DNA of 50,775 bases from NCBI GenBank assembly GCA_027035985.1, contig JALVTI010000030.1:1-50775 (forward strand), given 5' to 3'. The translations under genes were made by a program, and so were the position numbers. Below are positions 41,131 to 48,906 of this stretch, piece by piece. Below the pieces are notes generated by a model. The model was not told the origin of the DNA. It did no database searches and saw nothing but the letters and a program-made list of their open reading frames with translations. Source of the stretch: Aquificales bacterium. Lineage in GTDB: Bacteria; Aquificota; Aquificia; Aquificales; QOAS01. Position 1 is the first letter of the stretch; the number at the start of each line of letters is the position of its first letter.

Positions 41131-41697
41131 ATGTTCAATAGCTTGGCATCGGGGCAGAAACAGAAAAAGAAGATAAAAATACTCGTCTCCGGACCTTTTG
41201 CCGCCGGAAAGACCCAATTTATAAAAACTATTTCGGAAATAGAACCGCTGACCACCGAAAGGAAAACGTCGGCGAAGAATGAAAAGTCGGTTAAAAACTC
41301 CACCACCGTCGCAATGGACTTCGGAAAAATCACCATCGATGACGAACACGAGCTTTACCTGTTCGGAACACCGGGTCAATCCCGTTTCGACTTTATGTGG
41401 GATATTCTCGGAAAGGGGGCGTTGGGAATAATTATTTTGGTGGACAGCACCAACCCCCAAACCTTTCACGAGGCGAGGCAGATAATTAACTTCTTCGAAA
41501 GTAGATATCCCGTGCCGATGGTGGTGGGAGCTAACAAGCAAGACCTTCCCGACGCCTGGCCTCCGGAAATGATTAAATCGGCGTTAAACCTCGACGCCGA
41601 AGATATACCCGTTGTGCCAGTGGTGGCGACCGATAAGGATAGCGTAAAAAAGGCACTCCTCACCCTCTTGGAGGAGATATATAAAGAATTCGGTTGA
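41131..41697 (+). CDS. Small Ras-like (MglA/CvnD-type) GTPase
   Basis: The 188-residue GTPase has G1 SGPFAAGKTQ (residues 20-29), a switch region ending TTVAMDFGKI, G3 as LFGTPGQSRFDFMW, G4 ANKQDLPD (about 130) and VVATDK near the G5 position. The G3 motif has FGTPGQ where most small GTPases have DxxGQ; this is typical of MglA-like and related bacterial GTPases. The product starts with a short basic N-terminus. It is encoded 15 bp after a PATAN protein and overlaps the bioF start by one base, so it may be transcribed together with bioF. A role in polarity or motility is inferred. Confidence 0.8.
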   Translation: MFNSLASGQKQKKKIKILVSGPFAAGKTQFIKTISEIEPLTTERKTSAKNEKSVKNSTTVAMDFGKITIDDEHELYLFGTPGQSRFDFMWDILGKGALGIIILVDSTNPQTFHEARQIINFFESRYPVPMVVGANKQDLPDAWPPEMIKSALNLDAEDIPVVPVVATDKDSVKKALLTLLEEIYKEFG

Positions 41698-42833
41698 TGG
41701 TCTCCCCTTTCGAACTCTCCCTTTTGGGGGAACTCCGAAACTTAAAGGAGGAAAACCTCTTTAGGGAGCGTTTTCTATTACCCAAAAAAGGTTTGAAAGT
41801 CCTCTGCTCCAACAATTATCTAAACCTCTCCAACCACCCCCGCGTGAAGGAAAGGGCTATAGAAGCCGTTAAGAGGTTCGGAACCTCCTCCTCCGCCTCC
41901 CAACTGGTGAGCGGTTATACCGACCTCCACCGGGAGTTGGAAGAGTTTTTAAGCTCCCTCAAGGGTTGCGAGAGTTGTTTAACCTTCGGGAGCGGTTATC
42001 TGGCGAATGTGGGGACTATATCGGCGCTTTTTGGGAAGGGTGATGCGGTCTTTTCCGACCGCCTAAACCACGCCTCGATTATCGACGGCGTTCGCCTCTC
42101 TAAAGCCGATAGGTTTATCTACCCCCATAGGGATTTGGAAACTTTGGAAGACCTCTTAAGGGAACACCGAAATAGATACCGCCGCTGCGGGATTGTAACC
42201 GATTCGGTCTTTAGCATGGACGGGGATATAGCCCCCCTACCCCGTTTGGTCGAGCTGGCCCAAAGATACGGGTGTGCCCTGCTGGTCGACGACGCCCACG
42301 CGACCGGCGTTTTGGGCTTTTCCTCCCTCGAGTATTTCGGTATCCCCCCGAAGGGGGATATAGTTCAGATAGGGACATTTTCAAAGGCGCTCGGCTCTTA
42401 CGGGGCTTACGTGTGCGGTTCGGAGATTGTTATCCAATACCTGGTAAACAGGGCGCGGAGTCTGATATTTTCGACCTCCCTGCCACCCCCGGCGGTCGGC
42501 GCCGCCATCGGCGCGCTCGAGGTATTAAAAGATAACCCCGACCTTATAGGGGAGCTTCAAAGACGCTCTAAAACCGTTAAGGGGTGGCTCAAGGGATTTG
42601 ACCTTAGCCATTCGGAGGATATAACCCCTATAGTCCCCATAGTGTTGGGAGATGAGAGACTCACTCTAGAGGTTAGGGACAGACTCCTCCAAAAGGGGTT
42701 TTTCGTTCAGGCTATAAGGTATCCCACGGTGGAGAGGGGAAAGGCGCGCCTCCGACTGACGGTAACCCTCGAACACCCCTTGGAGGTTTACGAAGACTTC
42801 GTCGAGACCTTAAGGGGGATACTGAGGGTCTAA
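41697..42833 (+). CDS. bioF: 8-amino-7-oxononanoate synthase
   Basis: BioF joins pimeloyl-ACP and alanine with loss of CO2 in biotin synthesis, using pyridoxal phosphate. The 378-residue protein has FGSGYLANVG, DRLNHASIIDG, DSVFSMDGD, VDDAHATGVLG and the PLP-lysine motif TFSKALGSYGAYV. ATG 41697 shares its A with the stop TGA of the GTPase gene. It has normal length and all recognisable cofactor ligands. Kbl (2-amino-3-ketobutyrate ligase) is a close relative; the bioC and bioH-like genes 5 kb away favour BioF. Confidence 0.88.
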   Translation: MVSPFELSLLGELRNLKEENLFRERFLLPKKGLKVLCSNNYLNLSNHPRVKERAIEAVKRFGTSSSASQLVSGYTDLHRELEEFLSSLKGCESCLTFGSGYLANVGTISALFGKGDAVFSDRLNHASIIDGVRLSKADRFIYPHRDLETLEDLLREHRNRYRRCGIVTDSVFSMDGDIAPLPRLVELAQRYGCALLVDDAHATGVLGFSSLEYFGIPPKGDIVQIGTFSKALGSYGAYVCGSEIVIQYLVNRARSLIFSTSLPPPAVGAAIGALEVLKDNPDLIGELQRRSKTVKGWLKGFDLSHSEDITPIVPIVLGDERLTLEVRDRLLQKGFFVQAIRYPTVERGKARLRLTVTLEHPLEVYEDFVETLRGILRV

Positions 42834-43318
42834 AGACCCACCCGTAGGGGTCTCTTTATGTAGAAGACCGCCGAGAGGTAAGCCAAAAACACCGCCACCC
42901 ATAGGAGGGCTTTCCCCAAGTTGGGTTCCAGGCAGAGAGTGACGAGGCTCAAAAACTCCACCGTGGTTTTTAGTTTCCCCAACCCATTGACGGAACCGAC
43001 CAGTCCGTAAAACCTCAAAAGGGTTATGGAAATCTCCCTAAACGCCAACAGGAGCAGGGGGAGAAAACCCACATCTCCCTTCAGGTAAAAGGCTGTGAGG
43101 GTCAGCAGGACGAAAAACTTGTCGCCGATGTGGTCGAGGTGGGCGCCTATGCGGGTCTTTTGACCGAAATTGCGCGCGACCCAGCCGTCCAAAAAGTCGG
43201 TCAGCGTCCCCAAAAGGATTAGGAGGGCTGCTGCCATTCCGTTCCCCGCGACCGCCACCTCGTAAAAGACCAAAAGGGCGAGCGGAAAGCGGGAGAGGGA
43301 GAGGAGGGAGGCTATCAT
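42830..43318 (-). CDS. CDP-alcohol phosphatidyltransferase (PgsA-like)
   Basis: The 162-residue membrane protein contains the complete family motif DFLDGWVARNF, then G at +8 and two further aspartates in GAHLDHIGDK. Several hydrophobic helices flank it. The length and composition match phosphatidylglycerophosphate synthase, which makes phosphatidylglycerophosphate from CDP-diacylglycerol and glycerol-3-phosphate. Related enzymes that use other alcohols are not excluded. It overlaps bioF tail-to-tail by four bases and diverges from the PHP hydrolase gene. Confidence 0.82.
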   Translation of the reverse strand: MIASLLSLSRFPLALLVFYEVAVAGNGMAAALLILLGTLTDFLDGWVARNFGQKTRIGAHLDHIGDKFFVLLTLTAFYLKGDVGFLPLLLLAFREISITLLRFYGLVGSVNGLGKLKTTVEFLSLVTLCLEPNLGKALLWVAVFLAYLSAVFYIKRPLRVGL

Positions 43319-43358
43319 AACAAAATTTAAGGATATAGGGGTTTAAACTAACCCCAAG

Positions 43359-44354
43359 ATGGAGTGGTTTCTCCTCTTTATCCTCTCGAAGGTGCTATTT
43401 TTCGAACTCTACCCCTTTAGGTTTCTGAAGGTAAAAGGTTGCCCCAAAAGGGAGGGAGAGAAAGAAAAAAAACATACAAGGGACTTCGTCATTCACGTCC
43501 ACACAATGTTTTCCTACGACAGTCTCGGAAAACCGGAGGAGGTCGAGAGGGAGGCGAAGCTCCTCGGCGTGGAAAAGGTCTTTATCACCGACCACGACAG
43601 GGAGGATATAGAAAAACTTTTACCATCCTCGGAGGTTCTCGTCCCCGGTTACGAATACCAGGACGGGGAATACGGAAGGCTTTTAAAACTCCAAATGGGG
43701 AAATACACGGTAATAGCCCACCCCAACAACGATAAAAAGCCGCTCTACCGCTGGCGAGGAAATTTCGGGGAGGGCTTTTACTACGAGCTTATCGACCTAA
43801 AGGATGTCCTATACGCCGCCCCTTGGTGGCTCAAGCTCTACTTTGTTCTGCGCTTTTTAATCCTATACCCCCTTCGGGGGTTTAGGGCTTTGGACTACTT
43901 TCCCCGCCTCATACCCCTGGGTAGTTGGATAGGGCGCTACATAGAGCGGACGGGCGGGAAGCTTCCCATTATCGGCGGTGCGGACCACCACATTAAATTA
44001 TCTTTTTGGGAAAAACCGAAGCGCTATTTCTCCTTTCCCCGCTACGGGTGGAGCTTTTACATACTCCGCAATCGGGCTTTTGGAGATATAGATAAAGCCC
44101 TCGAAGGGGGAAACTTCTATATCTCCCTATGCGACGGGAGGGTGGAAATAGAGGGCGACCGAGTCCTTTTGAAGGAAAGGGAATTGCTCTTTCTCCACTA
44201 CGGGGACGGAAGGGTTGAGGTAAACGATTGCGGGAAGTTGAATAAAAATGCTCCCGTAGCGGTGGTATACAGATACATCTTCCGAAAGGGGGACTTATAC
44301 TTCGGTCTCACACCGGTGGCGGTCTTCAAACCCGACCTAATCCAAACCGAGTAG
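43359..44354 (+). CDS. PHP-domain phosphoesterase with N-terminal membrane segment
   Basis: The 331-residue protein begins with a hydrophobic segment (WFLLFILSKVLFFELYPF). This leads into a PHP metal-binding domain with VIHVHTMFSYDS (about residues 46-57), FITDHDRED (about 76), VIAHPNNDKK and IGGADHHIK as metal ligands. The middle has a second hydrophobic stretch (AAPWWLKLYFVLRFLILYPL), unusual for the family. It could act as a membrane-attached phosphoesterase; substrate unknown. It overlaps the next gene tail-to-tail by 18 bases. Confidence 0.75.
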   Translation: MEWFLLFILSKVLFFELYPFRFLKVKGCPKREGEKEKKHTRDFVIHVHTMFSYDSLGKPEEVEREAKLLGVEKVFITDHDREDIEKLLPSSEVLVPGYEYQDGEYGRLLKLQMGKYTVIAHPNNDKKPLYRWRGNFGEGFYYELIDLKDVLYAAPWWLKLYFVLRFLILYPLRGFRALDYFPRLIPLGSWIGRYIERTGGKLPIIGGADHHIKLSFWEKPKRYFSFPRYGWSFYILRNRAFGDIDKALEGGNFYISLCDGRVEIEGDRVLLKERELLFLHYGDGRVEVNDCGKLNKNAPVAVVYRYIFRKGDLYFGLTPVAVFKPDLIQTE

Positions 44355-44690
44355 CCCCTTGAGTTTCCTCTTTACCTTCGAAAGACCGAGCTTTACCCCC
44401 GCGTAGCGCATTATTCGCGCCATTTGGGCGTATTTGTCCCGCTCGTAGCAGGGGTCGGGGCATTTCCGACATCTCGGTTTCGGGTCGTGAGGGCATTGGG
44501 TTAGCCTCTCGACGGCGTAGGCAAATAGGCTGTGACACTCCCCGCAGAGATTTATATCGAACTTAAAAACCTTACCCCCGTAGGGGACTTCGTAGGTCTT
44601 TAGGAACTGCCCCGTGTGTTTGTCGTGGCAGTAGACGGGAAACATCCGCCTCAAGGTGTTTAGTTCCCTTTCGAAATCCTCAACCTTCAT
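44337..44690 (-). CDS. Nitrous oxide-stimulated promoter (YgbA_NO) family protein
   Basis: The 117-residue protein has the cysteine pattern of the family: YCHDKH, LCGECHSLFAYAVERLTQCPH, and CRKCPDPCYERDKYAQ, followed by MRYAGVKL. This order matches E. coli YgbA, whose gene responds to nitric oxide and which helps recovery from nitrosative stress. The seven cysteines suggest a metal site. In this nitrate-reducing organism such a protein would be relevant to NO formed from nitrite. It is not adjacent to nar and shows no NsrR-type box that I can identify. Confidence 0.85.
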   Translation of the reverse strand: MKVEDFERELNTLRRMFPVYCHDKHTGQFLKTYEVPYGGKVFKFDINLCGECHSLFAYAVERLTQCPHDPKPRCRKCPDPCYERDKYAQMARIMRYAGVKLGLSKVKRKLKGLLGLD

Positions 44691-44706
44691 AAGGAAGATA
44701 TTTAGG

Positions 44707-44724
44707 AAAAAACCCCTTTTGGGG
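44707..44724 (-). terminator. Intrinsic terminator of the glycosyltransferase gene
   Basis: On the minus strand CCCC-AAAA-GGGG is followed directly by six T. It lies 43 bp beyond the glycosyltransferase stop and just before the YgbA-like gene, so it ends the former transcript. Confidence 0.85.
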
Positions 44725-44766
44725 GACTAAGAACATTAACCACTTAGCGAGCCCTTAAAAGACTTT

Positions 44767-45621
44767 TTACTTCGGAAGGCGCTTTAAAATTTCCCAAACA
44801 CCCTTAAAGGTCAAAACTTTTTTCCAATCCTCCTTTAGGAGTTCCCTTAAGTATTTAAAACCGCACCTCTTGTCGCCAAACCTGAAACACTGCACCGCCG
44901 CGTGGTGGAGCATATATTCCCTATATCCCTCAGGGGTCTTCGGAAGGTAGTCCTCTACCACCCTTAAGGTGGCTTCCAAAAATCTCCTGTTTCCCCTACT
45001 GGTTCGGTTTGAGTGTTCCCTTATCGCATATCCGTGAAGGGGAATGAAGGCTATTTCCAACCCCTCGGTGTGGAACCTCAAAAAGATTTCCCAGTCCTCC
45101 CTCATGAGGTAGCGCTCCTTATACCCCCCCAAACGGAGGAAGGTTTCCCTCCTGAAACAGCTTCCCGACGGATAGCCCACCCTCCCGCCGTATAGAAGCG
45201 CCTCGAAGGGTTCCTTCGGTTTTTTCTTTTTTCTAATGGGTAGCCCTTCGGGGTTTACAAAGAGTGAGGGCAGTCCGAAAAATGCATCAAATTTCCCCGC
45301 CGTTAGGCGGGTTTTTGTCCTCTCCAAATAGTCGGGAAGCCACAGGTCGTCGCAGTCCAAAAAGCAAACCCACTCGGCGGTTAGGAGCTCCGCCCCCCTA
45401 TTTCTCGAGGCGCACCTCTCGAGGTTTCTCTTGTTTCTAACCACCCTTAGGGTTGGGTATTTCTCTTTCAACCTTTGAAGGGTCTCGAAAGTTCCGTCCG
45501 TCGAATGGTCGTCGACGACTACGACCTCTTTGGGTTTGAGCGTCTGTTCGAAAACACTTTTAACGGAATCCTCTATAAATTTTTCGCAATTGTGGGCGGT
45601 TATAACAACCCCGAAATCCAT
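44767..45621 (-). CDS. Family 2 glycosyltransferase
   Basis: The 284-residue protein has a GT-A fold: FGVVITAHNCEKFI at the start, EVVVVDDHSTDGT for the nucleotide-sugar site, the CFLDCDDLWLPDYLERT segment with the metal-binding aspartates, and a later MREDWEIFLRFH catalytic acidic motif. No membrane helices are present. Such enzymes add sugars to lipopolysaccharide or other surface glycans. It is monocistronic with its own terminator. The acceptor and donor sugar cannot be read. Confidence 0.88.
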   Translation of the reverse strand: MDFGVVITAHNCEKFIEDSVKSVFEQTLKPKEVVVVDDHSTDGTFETLQRLKEKYPTLRVVRNKRNLERCASRNRGAELLTAEWVCFLDCDDLWLPDYLERTKTRLTAGKFDAFFGLPSLFVNPEGLPIRKKKKPKEPFEALLYGGRVGYPSGSCFRRETFLRLGGYKERYLMREDWEIFLRFHTEGLEIAFIPLHGYAIREHSNRTSRGNRRFLEATLRVVEDYLPKTPEGYREYMLHHAAVQCFRFGDKRCGFKYLRELLKEDWKKVLTFKGVWEILKRLPK

Positions 45622-45708
45622 TAAGAGGTATTTAAAGAAATTTCTCCTCCAAAGGGTGGAAAAGGTTTGAAGGAAAACGCTTAGAGGAAGTAGGAAAGGG
45701 AAACCTCC

Positions 45709-47994
45709 TTAGGTTACCTCGTCGGAGGATAGCTCATCCCCCTTGGCGGGTTCGTTTTGTTTGCTTTCCCTCCGTTGTTCCCTTTCCTTTCTCTCCTTTT
45801 CGCGGAGCTGTTCGTAAGTTCTACCCTCTTTGAGTTGTTTGAGGTATTCCTCTCCCCACTCGGTGATGTGGAGGTTTTCTATCTTCTGCTCGCCGGCGTG
45901 AACCCCGCGAGTGGTAAACTTCGGTCTTCCGAGTTCGTCGAGCTCGGCAACCTTTACCTTGATGATGTCTCCAACCTTGTAGAGGTCTCTGGCGTCCCTC
46001 ACATAACCGGGTATTTTGGAAACGTGGAGCAGTCCGACCTTGCCGGGTAGTATCTCCACAAAGGCGCCGTAGGGTTCAACCCTGGTGACCTTACCCACGT
46101 AGATATCCCCGACTTGGACGTCCTTGGTGATTTCCTGTATCATCTGTTTAGCCTTTTCGAGGGCTTGCTCGTTGGGCGCGCTTATGGAGACCTTACCGCC
46201 GTCGAGCACCCACACGGTGGTGCCGGTTTTCTCCTGAATTTCCCTAACTGTCTTTCCGCCGGGACCGATAATGAGGGTTCCCTTCTCCTCGGGAATTTCG
46301 ACGATTTCGAGCCTGGGCGCGTAGGGGGATAGCTTCTTCCTCGGTTCGGGTATAGCCTTATACATCAGGTCGAGGATGTAGTTTCTCGCTTTCTTAGCCC
46401 TCTCGAGGGCTTCCGCCATTATCTCCTTGGTTATTCCCTTGACCTTTATATCCATTTGGACGGAAGTAATACCGTCGCGCGTTCCGGCGACCTTGAAGTC
46501 CATATCGCCCAGGTGGTCTTCGTCGCCGAGTATATCGGTGAGGATTATGTATTTACCCGTCTCTTCGTCCATAACGAGACCCATCGCGATACCGGCAACA
46601 TGCTTGTTGTCCTTTACAGGCACGCCCGCGTCGAAGAGTGCCAGCGACGCCCCGCAAACGGTCGCCATGGAGGTCGAACCGTTGGACTCCAAGATATTGG
46701 AGACCACCCTAATGGTGTAGGGGAAGGTTTCCTCATCGGGGATAACCGGCTCGAGCGCCCTCTGGGCGAGATAACCGTGACCTATCTCCCTCCTCCTGGG
46801 GGGACCCCAAGGCTTAGCCTCACCGGTGGAGAAGGGCGGCATGAAGTAGTGGAGCATAAATCTCCTGTACCACTCGCCTTCGTAGATGCTCTCCTCGAGC
46901 TGAGCCTCTTCGGGCGAACCGAGGGTAACGCTAACCGCCGCTTGGGTTTGTCCCCTTCTAAAAATCGCGCTTCCGTGCGGTCTGGGGAACGGATGCAGGT
47001 CTATGGTTATCGGTCTAATCTCGTCCGGTTTCCTACCATCTATACGTATACCGGTGTCGAATAGGTGTTTCCTCATTATCTCGCTTTCCAATTCCTTGTA
47101 GTAGACCTTAGCCCTAAAGAGGAGCTCTTCAGGTATTTGTAGCGCCTCTATGGTCTCTTCCAAAATTCGGTCGAGAGCCTCTTTACGCTGACGCTTGTCC
47201 CTGATAAAGAGAGCCTGATAAATCTTGTCCGCCGCAAACTCCCTTATCTTCTCCTTCCACTCCTCCGGTAGGTCTATTTTCTCGTATTCGAATTTCGGGA
47301 CTCCCGCTATCTTCCTCAAGTCCTCTTGCAGTTTTATGAGGGGTTGGAGCGCCTGATGACCGAAGTAGAGAGCCTCGTTCAAGACCTCTTCGGGAACCTC
47401 CTTAGCCCCACCCTCGACCATTACAATCGCGTCCTTGCTGCCGGCGAGAACTATGTCGAGGTCGGCTTTTTTCCTCTCCTCGTAGGTGGGGTTTACCACA
47501 AACTCGCCGTCTATGCGGCAGACCCTAACGCCGGCTATGGGACCCTCGAAGGGTATCCTCGATATGTGGAGAGCCGCCGACGCCCCGGTTATCGCCAGCA
47601 CGTCGGGGTCGTATTTGTCGTCCGCCGATAGGAGCAAGGCGGTTATTATCGTGTCGTAATAGTAGCCCTTCGGGAAAAGAGGTCTTATCGGGCGGTCTAT
47701 AACCCTCGCGACCAAAACCTCGCGGTCGAGCGGTTTGCCCTCCCTTTTGGAGAAACCGCCGGGAATCCTACCGAAGGCGGCGGTCTGCTCCCTATACTCC
47801 ACCGCGAGGGGGGTAAAGTCTATATCCTCCATAGGTTTCTCGTCCATTACCGCGGTGACGAGAACCTGCGTTTCGCCCTGCTGGACTATCACCGCCCCGT
47901 CGGCGAGCCTCGCCACGTGCCCGGTGGATATCTTTATCGGTTCGGGATGTCCGGGAAGGGTTGCCTCAAGTTCGATTTTTTTAATCTCTTCCAT
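45709..47994 (-). CDS. pnp: Polyribonucleotide nucleotidyltransferase (PNPase)
   Basis: PNPase degrades RNA phosphorolytically from the 3' end. Two RNase PH domains (about residues 1-215 and 310-530) carry FGRIPGGFSKREGKP, VSNILESNGSTSMA and GDEDHLGDMDFKVAG. A KH domain (LIIGPGGKTVREIQEKTG) and an S1 domain (GDIYVGKVTRVEPYGAFVEI) follow. I choose ATG 47994 because AAAGGAGAG lies nine bases upstream; the frame extends to GTG 48051 but the extra residues do not match family starts. The C-terminal tail is charged and acidic. It is likely its own transcript. Confidence 0.94.
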   Translation of the reverse strand: MEEIKKIELEATLPGHPEPIKISTGHVARLADGAVIVQQGETQVLVTAVMDEKPMEDIDFTPLAVEYREQTAAFGRIPGGFSKREGKPLDREVLVARVIDRPIRPLFPKGYYYDTIITALLLSADDKYDPDVLAITGASAALHISRIPFEGPIAGVRVCRIDGEFVVNPTYEERKKADLDIVLAGSKDAIVMVEGGAKEVPEEVLNEALYFGHQALQPLIKLQEDLRKIAGVPKFEYEKIDLPEEWKEKIREFAADKIYQALFIRDKRQRKEALDRILEETIEALQIPEELLFRAKVYYKELESEIMRKHLFDTGIRIDGRKPDEIRPITIDLHPFPRPHGSAIFRRGQTQAAVSVTLGSPEEAQLEESIYEGEWYRRFMLHYFMPPFSTGEAKPWGPPRRREIGHGYLAQRALEPVIPDEETFPYTIRVVSNILESNGSTSMATVCGASLALFDAGVPVKDNKHVAGIAMGLVMDEETGKYIILTDILGDEDHLGDMDFKVAGTRDGITSVQMDIKVKGITKEIMAEALERAKKARNYILDLMYKAIPEPRKKLSPYAPRLEIVEIPEEKGTLIIGPGGKTVREIQEKTGTTVWVLDGGKVSISAPNEQALEKAKQMIQEITKDVQVGDIYVGKVTRVEPYGAFVEILPGKVGLLHVSKIPGYVRDARDLYKVGDIIKVKVAELDELGRPKFTTRGVHAGEQKIENLHITEWGEEYLKQLKEGRTYEQLREKERKEREQRRESKQNEPAKGDELSSDEVT

Positions 47995-48145
47995 CGGATA
48001 ATCTCTCCTTTCCTCTGCCATCTTCAAATTAAGAAATTTAATTCTCTCCACTCAAAGCCCTTTCTTGGAATTGAGATTGGAAAGAATCCTTAACCCTACC
48101 AAAGGTCGTTGACCTAATTTCGGGCTTCTGCTAACCCTTAGAGTT

Positions 48146-48805
48146 ATGCAAGTCGATTACACGCTCTACCTGATAACCGACGACGGCTATCTCGCCGATA
48201 GGGATTGGCTAAAGGCTATAGAGGACGCCCTAAGGGGTGGGGTTACCGTAGTCCAATACCGGTCTAAAAGTGGAACTAAGACCACCAAGGAGATGTATGA
48301 AGAACTTCTCCAACTAAGGGAACTTACCAAAAAATACGGTGTTCCCCTCATAGTGAACGATAGGGTTGACCTCGCCCTGGCGGTGGATGCCGACGGGGTT
48401 CACATAGGTCAGGACGACCTCCCCCCCGAGGTGGTTAGGAGAATCCTCGGAGAGGACAAGATAATAGGCATCTCCACCCACTCTTTGGAGGAGGTTGAAA
48501 GGGCGAACGACCTACCGGTGGACTACATCGCATTCGGCTCCATTTACAGGACACCGACAAAAGAAAAACCTATAGTGGTAGGTATAGAGCAACTAAAAGA
48601 GGCAAAGAAAATAGCAAAAAAACCCCTTGTGGCTATAGGGGGAATAATGTCCTACAATGTGGACGAGGTAATAAAGGCGGGCGCCGACGGGGTAGCAGTT
48701 ATATCTGCCATTTTGGGGTTTAAGGACACCTTTAAAGCCGCCGAGAGTATGAAGAGGGCTATAGAGAAAACCCGTAGGGAGTTGAAACTTTTGGGACTCC
48801 TATAG
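48146..48805 (+). CDS. thiE: Thiamine-phosphate synthase
   Basis: ThiE joins the hydroxymethylpyrimidine diphosphate and thiazole phosphate moieties. The 219-residue (beta/alpha)8 protein has VVQYRSKSGTKTTKEM, PLIVNDRVDLALAVDADGVHIGQDD, then YIAFGSIYRTPTK and GGIMSYNVDEVIKAGADGVAVIS, all hallmarks of the family. The spacer upstream (48052-48145) does not contain a recognisable TPP riboswitch. It is not in a thi operon here. Length and motifs are normal. Confidence 0.92.
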   Translation: MQVDYTLYLITDDGYLADRDWLKAIEDALRGGVTVVQYRSKSGTKTTKEMYEELLQLRELTKKYGVPLIVNDRVDLALAVDADGVHIGQDDLPPEVVRRILGEDKIIGISTHSLEEVERANDLPVDYIAFGSIYRTPTKEKPIVVGIEQLKEAKKIAKKPLVAIGGIMSYNVDEVIKAGADGVAVISAILGFKDTFKAAESMKRAIEKTRRELKLLGLL

Positions 48806-48848
48806 AATTAGTCATATCCTTCTGCTACCACCGTTTGTTTGTGACCAT

Positions 48849-48875
48849 TAAACATTTTCTTCCTATTTCCGATTA
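48849..48875 (+). promoter_or_regulatory. Sigma-28 (FliA)-type promoter of fliD
   Basis: TAAACATT (48849-48856), 11 bases, then TCCGATTA (48868-48875) matches the flagellar consensus TAAAGTTT-N11-GCCGATAA at 12 of 16 positions with exact spacing. It lies 31 bases upstream of the fliD start codon. Confidence 0.75.
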
Positions 48876-48906
48876 CTAATTTTAAATAGTTGCCGGGAGG
48901 TTAACC

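Noticed and set aside
46456..47064. 202-codon frame antisense to pnp
   Set aside because: It overlaps the conserved RNase PH domains of PNPase and shows no recognisable motifs.
48052..48145. TPP riboswitch upstream of thiE
   Set aside because: The conserved CUGAGA and ACCUGAU elements are not present in this short spacer.
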